Origin: V1-33 sp964523105
Lineage (GTDB): Bacteria > Verrucomicrobiota > Verrucomicrobiia > Verrucomicrobiales > V1-33
DNA: 64,000 nt
Assembly: GCA_964523105.1 (NCBI GenBank)
Contig: CAZFZN010000003.1
Location: 275,860 to 339,859, forward strand
Reading direction: 5' to 3'
Shown: piece by piece, positions 44,802-52,760 of the stretch
Position numbering within the stretch: the first letter of the stretch is position 1
Layout: each line of letters starts with the position of its first letter
The notes under the pieces: model-generated
What the model was told of the DNA's origin: nothing
The model's database searches: none
Seen by the model: only the letters and a program-made list of their open reading frames with translations
Program-made: the position numbers and the translations under genes

Positions 44802-45662
44802 TCACTTCAGGCTGGCGGCCACATTTTTCAGAAACGCGATGCTTTGCTCCACCATCGCCTCCTCGCGCTCTGCGTAATCCGGATGCGGCATGTCCGTTTC
44901 GAAGGCGAGGAAGCCGGTGTAGCCCATGTCTTGCAACACCTGCGCGATCTTTGCGATCTCGATGAGCCCTTCACCGGCGGCGACGCAGGAAAAGTAATAC
45001 CATTCGCGCACATTGACTCCTTTGACCGGGCGGAGGTCTTTGACGTGCGTGGCATAGATGTGCTTCGCCAGCTTGCGCGTGGCTTCTACGGGATCATCCA
45101 GCACGCGGAGGAAATTCGCGGTGTCGAGATTCACGCCGAAGTACTCCGAGCCGACCTGCTCGATCAGCCAGAGGATTTCGTCGGAGTTGTAGTCGATGTG
45201 ATTCTCCACCGCGAGACGGATGCCGTGGCGCGCTGCGATGTCCGTGGCCTCGCGAAACCATTCGGCGAGGATTTTCAGCTGCGGCTCGTGCGGCGCGAAG
45301 CGGTACATCAAACTGCTGCCCACGACGCGCATGACCGGCGCACCGATGAGTCGCGCGTGCTCGATGTGAGCCAGCATCTCCTCCTTCGCTTTCACACTGC
45401 CGCCGGCTTCCAGGCCGTCGGGATGTCCCCACGCATAAACACGGTCGAATTCCAGCGCGTCCAGTTTCCGCCGCAGACCGGTGAGATAGTCCGCGCTGAA
45501 TTCCGGGAAGAAACAGGACTCCAGCGACACGCCCTCGCAGCCGAGCGCTTTCGCGCGGTCGAGGAACGAGTCCATGGTGTAAGGCACGGCCGCCGGCTTT
45601 TGTCCCGGATAGACTTCGCCGAAGAAGCGGTGATAGCAGTAGGAATCGATTCCGACTTTCAT
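44802..45662 (-). CDS. Sugar phosphate isomerase/epimerase family (AP endonuclease family 2 fold)
   Basis: A protein of 286 aa. A TIM barrel with metal-binding strands: LAVENHIDYNSDE (Glu), FGVNLDTANFLR (Asp), IYATHVKDLRPV (His) and GFLAFETDMPHPD (Glu). These match the IolE/IolI-like enzymes that isomerise or dehydrate inositol- and sugar-derived ketoses. The nearby Gfo/Idh/MocA dehydrogenase makes oxidation followed by epimerisation or dehydration plausible. It starts 19 bases after the PEP-CTERM gene. Confidence 0.92.
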   Translation of the reverse strand: MKVGIDSYCYHRFFGEVYPGQKPAAVPYTMDSFLDRAKALGCEGVSLESCFFPEFSADYLTGLRRKLDALEFDRVYAWGHPDGLEAGGSVKAKEEMLAHIEHARLIGAPVMRVVGSSLMYRFAPHEPQLKILAEWFREATDIAARHGIRLAVENHIDYNSDEILWLIEQVGSEYFGVNLDTANFLRVLDDPVEATRKLAKHIYATHVKDLRPVKGVNVREWYYFSCVAAGEGLIEIAKIAQVLQDMGYTGFLAFETDMPHPDYAEREEAMVEQSIAFLKNVAASLK

Positions 45663-45681
45663 AAGCGCGGAGAACTGACCT

Positions 45682-46389
45682 TCAGCAGCGCCGGCGCCGG
45701 CCGGCGATCGTGAGACCTGCGAGTGTCAGGGCGACGGCCGTTCCGGGTTCGGGCACAGCGAAGACTTGAATCTCGCGAAAGCTCGGCGTGCCGCAGCAGT
45801 CACCCACGACGGTATCGATGACCAGTCCGTTGGTGCTCACTGGAGTGTTGAATGTGAGCCAGAAGGAATCCATGCCGTCGTTGGTTGCGCCGAGTGGCGT
45901 CGAGAGGGTCCATCCGCCGAGGACATTGCCGGCCGCGTCCTTGAGGGTGTAGGCGCCGTCGTCGCGGTTGGCGTAGCCGTTATAAATGGCGACGCCGCTG
46001 ATGAGCGCCGGACCGCCGGTGAACGTGATGACCACCGCCCCCGGGCCGGAATCCGGAATGGCGTAGAATCCGTCCTGGTTGGTTGGCGAGCCGCCGATGT
46101 CGCCGTCATTCAAGTTGTGGGCGCCGTAGGTGCCGGGTCGTCCGCCGCAGCAGCCGTAGGCGTTGGAGCCGGTTTCCGTGTAGCTCACAAGCACGCCGCC
46201 GAGCCCGCCCGTGACATCGGGATTGTCGCTGTTGTCCGGCCCGGTCTCGATCTGACTGGCGGCGAGGGTCACATTGGTGAGGTCGGTCATGGTGACGGCC
46301 GCGGAAGCGGAGGCGCAGAGGGCGAGACTGAGCGCCGCGATGACCCTGCGGCTGCGCAGTTGCGTGATGGGTGGCGAATTCGTTTTCAT
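45682..46389 (-). CDS. PEP-CTERM sorting-domain secreted protein
   Basis: A protein of 235 aa. A long signal peptide is followed by a beta-rich region (DSFWLTFNTPVSTNGLVIDTVVG) resembling discoidin-like domains. The C-terminal tail VPEPGTAVALTLAGLTIAG then RRRRC is the PEP-CTERM signal: PEP motif, hydrophobic helix, Arg tail. Such proteins are processed by an exosortase, which is not in the window. It heads the minus arm of the divergent carbohydrate locus and might bind the substrate at the cell surface. The ATG at 46389 gives the signal peptide; an upstream frame of 26 codons is not used. Confidence 0.9.
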   Translation of the reverse strand: MKTNSPPITQLRSRRVIAALSLALCASASAAVTMTDLTNVTLAASQIETGPDNSDNPDVTGGLGGVLVSYTETGSNAYGCCGGRPGTYGAHNLNDGDIGGSPTNQDGFYAIPDSGPGAVVITFTGGPALISGVAIYNGYANRDDGAYTLKDAAGNVLGGWTLSTPLGATNDGMDSFWLTFNTPVSTNGLVIDTVVGDCCGTPSFREIQVFAVPEPGTAVALTLAGLTIAGRRRRC

Positions 46390-46509
46390 GTGGTTAGCGG
46401 GTGTCGGAAGGTGAATCGGCCGGGGGTGCGAGGGCATCACACTGCGGTGGCGCGACGGGGCGAACATACCAGGCAGGGTGGCGGCGGCGATGAACTTACC
46501 GGCACAGAA

Positions 46510-46554
46510 ATTATACAGGCGCGGCCATGAGGACAGTTTTCGCGTTTATATAAT
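46510..46554. promoter_or_regulatory. Candidate divergent promoter elements
   Basis: The 219-base gap between the PEP-CTERM and inositol-dehydrogenase-like genes contains two TATAAT hexamers on opposite strands: 46549-46554 on plus, 55 bases before the plus gene, and 46510-46515 on minus. The -35 regions are weak. The stretch is AT-rich against a GC-rich background, as expected for shared control of a divergent locus. Confidence 0.35.
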
Positions 46555-46608
46555 ACCCGGACGGGATTCGTCATTGGAAGAGGCCGCCGCCTCGCATAGC
46601 GAAGCGTC

Positions 46609-47631
46609 ATGAAACAACAGAGCATCGGGATCGGCATCATCGGATGCGGACGCGCGGGAATGATCCATGCGCGAAACCTGGCGCGGCTGGTACCCGGTGC
46701 GGAAGTGGCGGCGGTGGCGGATGCGGCCGAAGTGAATCGCATGGAAGCCGCGCGCGAACTGGGCGGGGTCCCGGCCTTTGCCGGCTATCAGGAGCTTCTC
46801 GCGCAACCGCGGGTGCAGGGTGTGGTCATTGCGGCGCCCACTGCGCTGCACCGGGAGATCGCCGTGGCGGCGGCGGCGGCGGGGAAGGGGATTTTTTGCG
46901 AGAAGCCCATGGCCATGAACGTCGCGGAGTGCGAGGCTATGATCGCCGCGGCGGACCGGGCCGGCGTGGTGCTGCAAATCGGATTCATGCGCCGGTTCGA
47001 TGCTTCATTCCTCGCGGCGCGGGAACGCGTGAGGGCCGGAGAAATCGGCGACGTGGTTCTTGTCAGGTCCTGCACGCACGGGCCCACCTGGCCCCGGCCC
47101 TGGATGTTCGATCTCGCCCAAAGCAACGGCCCCCTCGCCGAAGTCTGCAGTCACGACATCGACACGCTGCGCTGGTTCACCGGCAGCGAATTCACGGAGG
47201 TTTATGCCATCGCGGGCAACTACCGGACGCCGGAGGCCGCGGCGCAGTTTCCCGATTTTTACGACCAGGTGCTGCTGAGTGCGCGCTTTGCCAGCGGAGC
47301 ACAGGGCAGCATCACGGGTGCCCAGGGCGTGCAGTACGCCTATGACTCGCGCGCGGAAATAGTGGGCACTCACGGTCTGATCAGCATTGGCGGTTTGAAT
47401 GCCGGGACGGTCGCGGTCGTTACGCGGGAAAAAGAAATCCGCCGGCCGTCCGTGGTGTCGTGGACGCATCTTTACCGCGATGCCTATCTTGCCGAGGACA
47501 TGGAATTCATCGCCGCCATTCGAGAAGGCCGCCCGGCAGCCGTCACGGGCCGCGATGGCCGCGCCGCGGTGGCCGTGGTGAATGCGGGAAACCTCTCCAT
47601 CCGGCAGCGCCGCCCGGTTTCACTCGACTGA
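46609..47631 (+). CDS. Gfo/Idh/MocA oxidoreductase, inositol 2-dehydrogenase-like
   Basis: A protein of 340 aa. GIGIIGCGRAGMIHARNLA binds NAD, GKGIFCEKPMAMN has the EKP motif, QIGFMRRFDASFL resembles inositol 2-dehydrogenases, and PLAEVCSHDIDTLRWF gives the catalytic Asp/His pair. It probably oxidises inositol or a related polyol or sugar. It is the first gene of a six-gene plus operon and lies 7 bases before the ADH start. It is a different paralog from the minus-strand gene at 43635. Confidence 0.93.
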   Translation: MKQQSIGIGIIGCGRAGMIHARNLARLVPGAEVAAVADAAEVNRMEAARELGGVPAFAGYQELLAQPRVQGVVIAAPTALHREIAVAAAAAGKGIFCEKPMAMNVAECEAMIAAADRAGVVLQIGFMRRFDASFLAARERVRAGEIGDVVLVRSCTHGPTWPRPWMFDLAQSNGPLAEVCSHDIDTLRWFTGSEFTEVYAIAGNYRTPEAAAQFPDFYDQVLLSARFASGAQGSITGAQGVQYAYDSRAEIVGTHGLISIGGLNAGTVAVVTREKEIRRPSVVSWTHLYRDAYLAEDMEFIAAIREGRPAAVTGRDGRAAVAVVNAGNLSIRQRRPVSLD

Positions 47632-47638
47632 CTCATTT

Positions 47639-48682
47639 ATGATCGCCGCCCGACTTTACGGAAAGAATGACCTCCGCGTGGAATCCATGCCGGTGCCCGG
47701 GCCCGGCCCTGGCGAAATTCTGCTGCGGACGGGCGGTGCCAGCATTTGCGGCACCGACCTGCGCATGTGGAATCACGGCCATGCCTTTGCCAGTGCCGGG
47801 AGGCCGCTGGTCATCGGGCATGAACTGGCGGGTGTCATCGAGCGCACCGGCCCGGGCGTCACCGGATTCTCCGCGGGCCAGCGTGTGTGCATCGCCCCCA
47901 ACTGGAATCCGGTGCCTTCGCGCCTCAGCGTCGCCGGGGACGGGCATCTCGATCCCGGGTATCGTGCGCTCGGAATTCACGAGGACGGGGCCTTCGCTGA
48001 ATTTGTCAGGATTCCGGCGCTGGCGGTGCAGCAGGGCAACGTGTTTCCCATCGCGGACCACGTCTCCTTTCAGGAGGCCGCGCTCGTGGAACCCATGGCG
48101 TGTGTTTACAATGCCCGGGAAAAGGCGCGCACCGGACCGGGCGACACCGTGCTCATCATCGGTGCCGGACCGATCGGCGTGATGCATGCGAAGATGTCGC
48201 GCCTCGCCGGGGCGGGGAAAATCATCCTCAACGACCGGCACGACGACCGGCTGGACATGGCGCGCGCCCTTGATCCGGCACTCATCACGGTGAACGGCGA
48301 TCTGCGCGGCGAAGTGCTGCGTCTCACCGGCGGTGCGGGCGCGGATGTCATCATCACGGCCTGTCCGTCCCCGGAAGTGCTGCCTCTGGCTGTGGAACTG
48401 GCCGCAGTGAACGGACGCGTTGTTTTCTTCGGCGGGCTTCCCAAAGACCGCGCCGCCGTGCCGCTGGATGCGAATCTCATTCATTACCGGCAACTCATCG
48501 TCACCGGCACGACGCGGCAGAGTCTGCGGCAGTTTCAGGCCACGCTCGCGCTCGTCACCGACGGCGTGCTGCGGCTTGGTGATTTGATCACCTCCACCCG
48601 CCCGCTGGCGGACGCCGCTGAGGTCATCGCCGGAATGGCGGCGCGGCGGGGACTCAAAACGTGCCTTTCATTTTCCGCATGA
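47639..48682 (+). CDS. Medium-chain alcohol dehydrogenase lacking the structural zinc cysteines
   Basis: A protein of 347 aa. Catalytic zinc ligands are visible: SICGTD (Cys37), VIGHELAG (His, Glu) and ALVEPMACV (Glu). The Rossmann motif is VLIIGAGPIGVMHAKMS. The lobe that normally holds four cysteines for a structural zinc (CxxCxxCxxxxxxxC) reads as APNWNPVPSRLSVAGDGHLD, with none. It resembles sorbitol/threonine dehydrogenase relatives. Its stop overlaps the kinase start by ATGA (48679-48682), so the genes are translationally coupled. It likely oxidises a secondary alcohol of a polyol. Confidence 0.9.
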   Translation: MIAARLYGKNDLRVESMPVPGPGPGEILLRTGGASICGTDLRMWNHGHAFASAGRPLVIGHELAGVIERTGPGVTGFSAGQRVCIAPNWNPVPSRLSVAGDGHLDPGYRALGIHEDGAFAEFVRIPALAVQQGNVFPIADHVSFQEAALVEPMACVYNAREKARTGPGDTVLIIGAGPIGVMHAKMSRLAGAGKIILNDRHDDRLDMARALDPALITVNGDLRGEVLRLTGGAGADVIITACPSPEVLPLAVELAAVNGRVVFFGGLPKDRAAVPLDANLIHYRQLIVTGTTRQSLRQFQATLALVTDGVLRLGDLITSTRPLADAAEVIAGMAARRGLKTCLSFSA

Positions 48683-50169
48683 AACTGCTCGCCGGCATCG
48701 ACATCGGCACCGGAGGAGTGAAGGTCGCGCTCTACACAGCGGACGGACGATGCATGGCCGGGGGATTCGAGCCCTCCCGTCCCTTTCATCCGGCTCCGGG
48801 TGCAGTGGAGGAGGATCCTGAATTCCAGTTCGCCTCCGCGTGCCGATTGCTGCGCCAGTGCATGGAGCAGGCGGGGAATGCCGGCGTGGCGGCGGTTGCC
48901 GTGGCCGGGCAAATGGCCGGCATCATTGGCATCGGGGAGGACGGAAGAGCCGTTACGCCGTACGACTCATGGCTCGACACGAGATGTCAGCCGTTGATTG
49001 CCCGGATGCAGGAGGAAGCCGGGAATGAGATTCTTCGCACGGCGGGAAACGCACCGAGCTTCAATCACGGACCGAAGATTCTCTGGTGGCGGGAGGCACA
49101 GCCTGACACCTTTGCGCGCATCGCAAAGTTCGTGCAGCCCGGCGGTTACGTGGCGATGCGGCTGTGCGGGCTCGATGCCCCGCAGGCCTTCATCGATAGC
49201 ACGTATCTGCACTTCTCGGGTTTCGCGGACAACCGGCGGCGTGAATGGAATGCGGCCCTGTGCGAACGCTTCGGTGTGACCGCGGAAAAACTGCCGCGCA
49301 TCGTGAGCCCCGCGGATGGCATCGGAGCAGTCACTCCGGAAATGGCCCCGGTCTGCGGATTGCCCGCCGGCACTCCGGTCATGGCCGGATGCGGCGACAC
49401 GGCGGCGGGATTTCTCGCCTCTGGCGCAACGGCACCGGGTATTTGTGTGGACGTGGCGGGAACGGCTTCGGTTTTCGCGGCGACGACGGAAACCTTCTCG
49501 CCTGACATTATCGAAGGCACCCTCGGCTGCGGACAGTCGGTCACGCCGGAGCTGTGGCATCCCTATGCCTATATCAATGGCGGCGGCTTGAATCTGGAGT
49601 GGTTCCGGCGCGAGTTCGGCGGCAAATCATTCGAGGAACTCAATGCCCTCGCGGCGACGGTGCAGTCCTCACACGACCTGCCGTTTTTCGTGCCGCATCT
49701 CGGCGGGCGGGTTTCGCCGGCATGGCCGGCACTGCGCGGTTCATGGGCGGGCCTGACATGGGACCACGGGCCCGGCGCACTGTTTCGCGCCGTGCTTGAA
49801 TCCGTGGCGCTCGAATACGCCCTGTATCAACGCGCATTGCGGCAACTGCTCCCCGGCACCGTCTTCTCCGAAGTCCGCGTCACGGGCGGGGGGGAACGCA
49901 GCGCCGTTTGGAATCAACTCAAAGCCGATGTGCTCCAGACCCCCGTCGTGCAGATCGAAAACGGCGGCGGCACTCCGATGGGAGCGGCCATGGTGGCCGG
50001 TGTCGGCGCTGGAGTTCTGTCCGGGTTCCCCGCGGCGGCGGCGCAGTGGGTACAACTGGGCCGCCGCTTTGAGCCTGACACTTCCACCTCCGGCTATTAC
50101 CTGTCCCGCACCGACCGCTACGCTTCGCTGCTGCGCTGCCTGAACGAGTGGTCCGCCCCTTCATCATGA
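48679..50169 (+). CDS. FGGY family carbohydrate kinase
   Basis: A protein of 496 aa, the usual size for xylulokinase-like enzymes. The N-terminal phosphate-1 motif is AGIDIGTGGVKVALY, the second ATP-binding part MAGCGDTAAGFLASG, and the FGGY signature region is VRVTGGGERSAVWNQLKADVL near the C-terminus, followed by TPMGAAMVAG. It phosphorylates a sugar or polyol; the substrate is unknown. ATGA overlaps at both ends (with the ADH upstream and the AroE-like gene downstream at 50166-50169) show a tightly coupled operon. Confidence 0.93.
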   Translation: MKLLAGIDIGTGGVKVALYTADGRCMAGGFEPSRPFHPAPGAVEEDPEFQFASACRLLRQCMEQAGNAGVAAVAVAGQMAGIIGIGEDGRAVTPYDSWLDTRCQPLIARMQEEAGNEILRTAGNAPSFNHGPKILWWREAQPDTFARIAKFVQPGGYVAMRLCGLDAPQAFIDSTYLHFSGFADNRRREWNAALCERFGVTAEKLPRIVSPADGIGAVTPEMAPVCGLPAGTPVMAGCGDTAAGFLASGATAPGICVDVAGTASVFAATTETFSPDIIEGTLGCGQSVTPELWHPYAYINGGGLNLEWFRREFGGKSFEELNALAATVQSSHDLPFFVPHLGGRVSPAWPALRGSWAGLTWDHGPGALFRAVLESVALEYALYQRALRQLLPGTVFSEVRVTGGGERSAVWNQLKADVLQTPVVQIENGGGTPMGAAMVAGVGAGVLSGFPAAAAQWVQLGRRFEPDTSTSGYYLSRTDRYASLLRCLNEWSAPSS

Positions 50170-51110
50170 ACCATCCCGCCTGCACCCGCCCCACGATGTT
50201 TTTCATCGGCGTGACGACCGGCAAGTCGTCGATCAACCGTGTCTTCCCGCGCTGGGCCGCCGCCCTGAAGCTGGGCGACTGCGAATTGCGCGGCATGGAT
50301 TTCCCGCTCCATGCCGATCCCGCCGCTTACCGTGACGCGGTGGAGTTCATCAAACGCGATCCGCTGGCACTTGGGGCTCTGGTGACCACTCACAAGATCG
50401 ACCTTTGTGCGGCCAGTCGCGATTTGTTCGATAGGCTCGACCCGCTGTCGGATTCCATGGGAGAGATCAGCAGCATCTACAAACGGGGCGGCAGGCTGCA
50501 CGGCCGGGCCGTGGACCCGTGGACGGTGGGTGATTCGCTGAATGCCTTTCTGCCGGCGCAGCACTGGGAAACCAGCCGCGCGGAAGCCCTCATCCTCGGC
50601 GCCGGCGGATCGTCCATCGCCCTGACATGGCATCTCTGCCGCCCGGAACACGAAGCCAACCGCCCGCTGCGCATCCACGTCGCCAACCGCAGCACCCCGC
50701 GCCTCGAGCACCTGCGGGAACTGCACCGCGGCTGGGGGACGGGCATCGAACTCCTCACACATCACGTCCCGCATCCCCGGGACGCGGACGCGCTGGTGGC
50801 GGAGTTGCCCCAGGGATCGCTCGTCGTCAACGCCACCGGCCTCGGCAAAGACGCGCCGGGTTCGCCGCTCACGGATGATGTGCTGTTCCCGCGGCACGCC
50901 ATCGTCTGGGAATTCAATTACCGCGGTGATCTCGTTTTCCTTGATCAGGCGCGTGCGCAACAGCCGCAGCGGCATCTTCAGGTCGAGGACGGCTGGGTTT
51001 ACTTTCTGCACGGCTGGACGCGGGTCATCGCCGATGTTTTTGCCGCGGACATTCCCACCGGCGGTCCGCTGTTTGAAGAGCTCTCACGCATCGCCGCGGA
51101 GAGCCGTTAG
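50166..51110 (+). CDS. Shikimate dehydrogenase-like protein inside a sugar operon
   Basis: A protein of 314 aa. The N-terminal substrate domain has ALGALVTTHKIDL with Lys77 where AroE keeps its catalytic Lys, and GRAVDPWTVGDSL where AroE has NTD (Asp118). The NADP site is LILGAGGSSIAL (GAGGSS 145-150). VVNATGLGK is also typical. The specific shikimate-contact Ser residues are not evident, and the location between an FGGY kinase and a cupin PGI-like gene argues for a carbohydrate-derived substrate instead of shikimate. Translation is coupled to the kinase by ATGA. Confidence 0.85.
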   Translation: MNHPACTRPTMFFIGVTTGKSSINRVFPRWAAALKLGDCELRGMDFPLHADPAAYRDAVEFIKRDPLALGALVTTHKIDLCAASRDLFDRLDPLSDSMGEISSIYKRGGRLHGRAVDPWTVGDSLNAFLPAQHWETSRAEALILGAGGSSIALTWHLCRPEHEANRPLRIHVANRSTPRLEHLRELHRGWGTGIELLTHHVPHPRDADALVAELPQGSLVVNATGLGKDAPGSPLTDDVLFPRHAIVWEFNYRGDLVFLDQARAQQPQRHLQVEDGWVYFLHGWTRVIADVFAADIPTGGPLFEELSRIAAESR

Positions 51111-51132
51111 CCGTTTACCTGCCTTTCCCGCC

Positions 51133-51708
51133 ATGAATTTCCTCCTGCCCGAAACCACCTTCATCGAGCCCTTCAGCGTGGACCTCGATCTTGCCGCCGG
51201 TGTGATGCGCGATCCCGGCAGCGTGCTCACGCGGCGGGCGTCCGACATGCGCGGCTATTACAGTGACGCCGCGGCGCTGGATGCGCTCATCGCGGACGGC
51301 GATCCGGTGCATTACGAGGTCTTCGAGCGCCCGGTGCCGCACGAGTACGGGCATCTCATGTATTGCATCAGCGATCTCAAGCCAGGTTGTGTGGGCGACG
51401 AGTGCTTCATGACCAAAGGTCACTATCATACACGGCTGAATACCGGCGAAATCTATCTCGCGCTGAGGGGACGCGGATTCATGATGATGAAAACGGCGGA
51501 CGGGCAGTGCCGGTACGAAGAGTTCGCTCCCGGGCGCATGGTTTATGTGCCGCCCTACTGGGGACACCGCAGCATCAACACCGGTGACGAGCCGCTCATT
51601 TCCTTTTGTGTCTATCCCGGCGACGCCGGCCACAACTACGGCGACATCGAACGCGAGGGCTTTCCCCGGCGCGTGTTTCGCCGCAGAGGTCAGATCATTG
51701 TCGAGTGA
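51133..51708 (+). CDS. Cupin-type glucose-6-phosphate isomerase-like protein
   Basis: A protein of 191 aa. KGHYHTRLNTGEIYLALRGRG holds the metal ligands His97, His99 and Glu106, and PPYWGHRSINTG adds His145, matching cupin PGI. These occur mainly in archaea and some bacteria and interconvert aldose and ketose phosphates. Downstream of the kinase, it could isomerise the phosphorylated product. It starts 22 bases after the AroE-like gene and ends 3 bases before the hydroxyacid dehydrogenase. Confidence 0.88.
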   Translation: MNFLLPETTFIEPFSVDLDLAAGVMRDPGSVLTRRASDMRGYYSDAAALDALIADGDPVHYEVFERPVPHEYGHLMYCISDLKPGCVGDECFMTKGHYHTRLNTGEIYLALRGRGFMMMKTADGQCRYEEFAPGRMVYVPPYWGHRSINTGDEPLISFCVYPGDAGHNYGDIEREGFPRRVFRRRGQIIVE

Positions 51709-51711
51709 GTC

Positions 51712-52641
51712 ATGAAAGTCCTCGTCACTCCGCGCTCCGTCACGCGCAGCGGTCATCCGTCGCTGGATAAACTGCGCGCCGCCGGCGGCGAGCTCATTTT
51801 CTGCGAACCCGGACGGCAGCCTGACGAATCCGAACTCTGCACGCTGCTGCCGGGATGCGCCGGTTATCTCGCCGGTGTCGAGCCCGTAACGGCCCGGGTC
51901 CTGGAGGCGGCGGATCAGCTCCGCGTCATCAGCCGCAACGGCACTGGAGTGAACAACATCGACCTCGCCGCAGCGGCCGCGCGCGGTATCGTCGTACTGA
52001 GAGCCGAAGGCGCCAATGCCCGCGGGGTGGCGGAATTGACGATCGCTCACCTGCTCGCTTTGGCGCGGGGACTGGCACCCGCGGATGCCGCCCTGAAACG
52101 CGGCATGTGGGAACGCGGCGGGCCGGGGATGGAACTCGAAGGCCGCACGCTCGGCCTCATCGGCTGCGGACGTGTCGGGCGGCTAGTCGCCCGCATGGCC
52201 CTTGGCTGTGATATGCGAGTGGTGGCCTTCGATGCGTTTCCGGATTCCGGTTTTCAGCCGGGTCCGCAATTTCGCTATGCGGGTTTTTCGGATGTCGTAT
52301 CCTCCGCCGATTTTCTCAGCCTCCATTGTCCGCCCAACGCGGACCGAACGCCGGTCCTGACAGCTGATGCGCTGGCGATTATGAAGCCGGGCGCGTTTCT
52401 CATCAATACGGCGCGCTACGATGTGCTCGATCCCCGTGCCGTGCTCGCGGCGCTCGATTCCGGCCGACTTGCCGGGCTGGCGCTGGACGCCTTCGACACC
52501 GAACCGCCCACCGACCAGCGACTCGTGCAGCACGCCAAAGTGCTGGCCACGCCGCACCTTGGCGGTTTTACCCTGGAAAGCATCGACCGCGCGATGTTCG
52601 CGGCGGTGGACAATCTCCTGGCCGCGCTGGTGGGTGTATAG
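51712..52641 (+). CDS. D-isomer specific 2-hydroxyacid dehydrogenase
   Basis: A protein of 309 aa. NAD binding: TLGLIGCGRVGRLVARMALG. Catalytic residues: Arg in INTARYDVLDP, Glu in LDAFDTEPPTDQ, and His in ATPHLGGFT. It is related to SerA/GyaR-type enzymes; in this operon it probably reduces or oxidises a hydroxyacid from the pathway. It is the last gene of the operon. Its TAG stop (52639-52641) and last residues LVGV fall within the left arm of the 116-base inverted repeat. Confidence 0.92.
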   Translation: MKVLVTPRSVTRSGHPSLDKLRAAGGELIFCEPGRQPDESELCTLLPGCAGYLAGVEPVTARVLEAADQLRVISRNGTGVNNIDLAAAAARGIVVLRAEGANARGVAELTIAHLLALARGLAPADAALKRGMWERGGPGMELEGRTLGLIGCGRVGRLVARMALGCDMRVVAFDAFPDSGFQPGPQFRYAGFSDVVSSADFLSLHCPPNADRTPVLTADALAIMKPGAFLINTARYDVLDPRAVLAALDSGRLAGLALDAFDTEPPTDQRLVQHAKVLATPHLGGFTLESIDRAMFAAVDNLLAALVGV

Positions 52642-52749
52642 GCTTCAGCCGATCAACCTTCTCCGCGGCGAAGCCGCCATTTATCAGAGACACAGAACAA
52701 GTGTGGCGGCTTCGCCGCAGTTTGGTTTGATCGGCTGAAGCCTGTACAC
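52634..52749. repeat. Large two-tier inverted repeat between convergent genes
   Basis: The outer arms 52634-52656 (ATAGGCTTCAGCCGATCAA core) and 52727-52749 pair almost perfectly. The inner arms 52665-52679 (GCGGCGAAGCCGCCA) and 52704-52718 are perfect 15-base inverted copies. It lies between the convergent hydroxyacid dehydrogenase and XylR-type gene and could terminate transcription in both directions. No T-tract follows. Confidence 0.9.
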
Positions 52750-52760
52750 CAACGCCAGGC

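Noticed and set aside
50166..51110. Canonical aroE for chorismate synthesis
   Set aside because: It is embedded by ATGA overlap in a sugar operon and lacks clear shikimate-contact residues, although the fold and catalytic Lys are present.
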